A stretch of 64,000 nt of DNA from Leptolyngbya cf. ectocarpi LEGE 11479 (GTDB lineage Bacteria; Cyanobacteriota; Cyanobacteriia; Phormidesmidales; Phormidesmidaceae). The stretch is taken from assembly GCF_015207065.1 (NCBI RefSeq), contig NZ_JADEXP010000002.1, positions 1 through 64,000 of the forward strand, written 5' to 3'. Both the position numbers and the translations under genes were made by a program. Each line of letters opens with the position of its first letter. The first letter of the stretch is position 1. Shown here one piece after another: positions 63,089-64,000 of the stretch. Under the pieces are notes generated by a model, which did no database searches, was not told where the DNA came from, and saw nothing but the letters and a program-made list of their open reading frames with translations.

Positions 63089-64000
63089 ATGACCCAACCT
63101 GATCAAACGCCCTACTTATTGAGAGCCGCCAAGGGCGAAATCTTGGATCGCCCACCAGTCTGGATGATGCGTCAGGCGGGTCGATACATGAAGATATATC
63201 GCGATCTCCGAGAGAAGTATCCATCCTTCCGAGAGCGCTCTGAGAATCCCGACCTTGCCATTGAGATTTCGCTACAGCCCTGGCGCGCATTTCGCCCCGA
63301 TGGCGTCATTATGTTTTCAGACATTTTGACCCCGCTGCCAGGTATGGGCATTCCCTTTGACATTGTGGAAAGCAAGGGGCCGATGATTGAGCCCGCCATT
63401 CGTACCCAGGCTCAAATTGATGCCCTGCGCCCCCTCAATCCGGAAGAGGATTTACCGTTTATCAAAACGATTTTGACCACGCTTCGTAATGAAGTGGGCA
63501 ACGCTTCTACGGTCCTGGGATTTGTGGGCTCTCCTTGGACACTAGCAGCCTATGCCATTGAGGGGAAAAGCTCTAAGAACTACTCCGTAATTAAAGGAAT
63601 GGCATTCTCTGAGCCCAAAATGCTGCACCAGTTACTGAGCCACATAGCCGACGGGATTGCCGCCTATGTGCGCTATCAGATTGACTGCGGTGCTCAGATT
63701 GTCCAGCTGTTTGACTCCTGGGCGGGTCAGCTCAGCCCCGAGGACTACCGCACGTTTGCGCTTCCCTATCAGCAGCAGGTGGTACGTCAGGTCAAAGAAA
63801 CTCACCCTGACACCCCTCTAATTCTCTACATTAGCGGCAGTGCAGGCGTTCTAGAGATCATGGGCGAATCGGGCGTTGACATCATCAGCGTTGACTGGAC
63901 AGTCGATATGGCCGATGCCCGCCGTCGCCTCGGTCCCGACATGATCGTTCAGGGTAATGTTGATCCCGGTGTGCTGTTTGGCTCAAAGGACTTTATTCGC
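63089..64000 (+). CDS. hemE: Uroporphyrinogen decarboxylase (3' end beyond window)
   Basis: The first 304 codons are present and the gene runs off the right edge. It decarboxylates uroporphyrinogen III to coproporphyrinogen III in heme and chlorophyll synthesis. Motifs: [74 protein letters not shown] and GNVDPG. GGTGAG precedes the ATG. Confidence 0.97.
   Translation, partial: MTQPDQTPYLLRAAKGEILDRPPVWMMRQAGRYMKIYRDLREKYPSFRERSENPDLAIEISLQPWRAFRPDGVIMFSDILTPLPGMGIPFDIVESKGPMIEPAIRTQAQIDALRPLNPEEDLPFIKTILTTLRNEVGNASTVLGFVGSPWTLAAYAIEGKSSKNYSVIKGMAFSEPKMLHQLLSHIADGIAAYVRYQIDCGAQIVQLFDSWAGQLSPEDYRTFALPYQQQVVRQVKETHPDTPLILYISGSAGVLEIMGESGVDIISVDWTVDMADARRRLGPDMIVQGNVDPGVLFGSKDFIR

Overview
The window is a chromosomal segment of a cyanobacterium. 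The direct signs are photosystem II genes (psbN, psbH, psbI), a phycobilisome degradation protein (NblA), a CpcS/CpeS-type chromophore lyase, the ado/aar alkane pathway, a DNA polymerase III alpha subunit split by a split intein, and many copies of the HIP1 octamer GCGATCGC. The gene mix fits a phycobilisome-bearing, probably filamentous Leptolyngbya-like species, but the genus is an inference.

Layout. 1-4667: rpe, an inactivated-looking S8 protease, a cupin, nblA and an NYN nuclease-like gene. 4668-25693: a tRNA-Phe/Tyr/Thr plus KGK-gene locus into which an element of about 20.5 kb is integrated. The element is bounded by 536-bp direct repeats, 20,460 bp apart, with the recombination edge in the anticodon stem-loop of tRNA-Phe. 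25863-48807: housekeeping and photosynthesis genes, including ado-aar-accA-SDR-folE, an S2P-type protease, trpF, a group-2 sigma factor, an SNF2 helicase, the rpsP-KH-phoH cluster, psbN/psbH-tatA-pth, a ParA/coiled-coil pair and a glutathione-dependent formaldehyde dehydrogenase. 48832-56225: a zinc peptidase, a lipase, then the two halves of dnaE. 56737-64000: aat, an EamA transporter, psbI, a DUF3769 outer-membrane protein, a CpcS-type lyase and the start of hemE.

The integrated element has a clear modular plan. The right end carries a tyrosine integrase with a His-to-Tyr change, a small zinc protein and an HNH nuclease. Next is a 1216-residue primase-helicase whose own coding sequence holds 12 exact copies of GTCAACTG in 288 bp, a likely replication origin. 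An XRE repressor sits beside an 18-bp perfect inverted repeat. A minus-strand operon runs from a ParM-like actin and a coupled small partner through coiled-coil/membrane proteins to an FtsK/HerA-type membrane ATPase with helical, probably winged-helix, C-terminal domains. Just beyond that ATPase lies a cluster of TTGTGGACC repeats, four of them spaced exactly 11 bp apart. A convergent, tightly overlapping set of eight genes of unknown function ends in an FHA-domain protein. No relaxase, capsid or terminase was recognised. The plan (tRNA integrase, replication protein, FtsK-like translocase, short repeats beside the translocase) resembles the integrative conjugative elements of actinomycetes that move double-stranded DNA with one TraB translocase. 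A cyanobacterial counterpart is my main hypothesis for an undescribed system here.

The second notable locus is dnaE. The N- and C-terminal halves, each carrying its part of the split intein, lie on the same strand only 1.6 kb apart. They are separated by a single AlbA_2/HATPase gene that starts 14 nt after the dnaE-N stop. In the classic case (Synechocystis PCC 6803) the two halves are far apart and on opposite strands.
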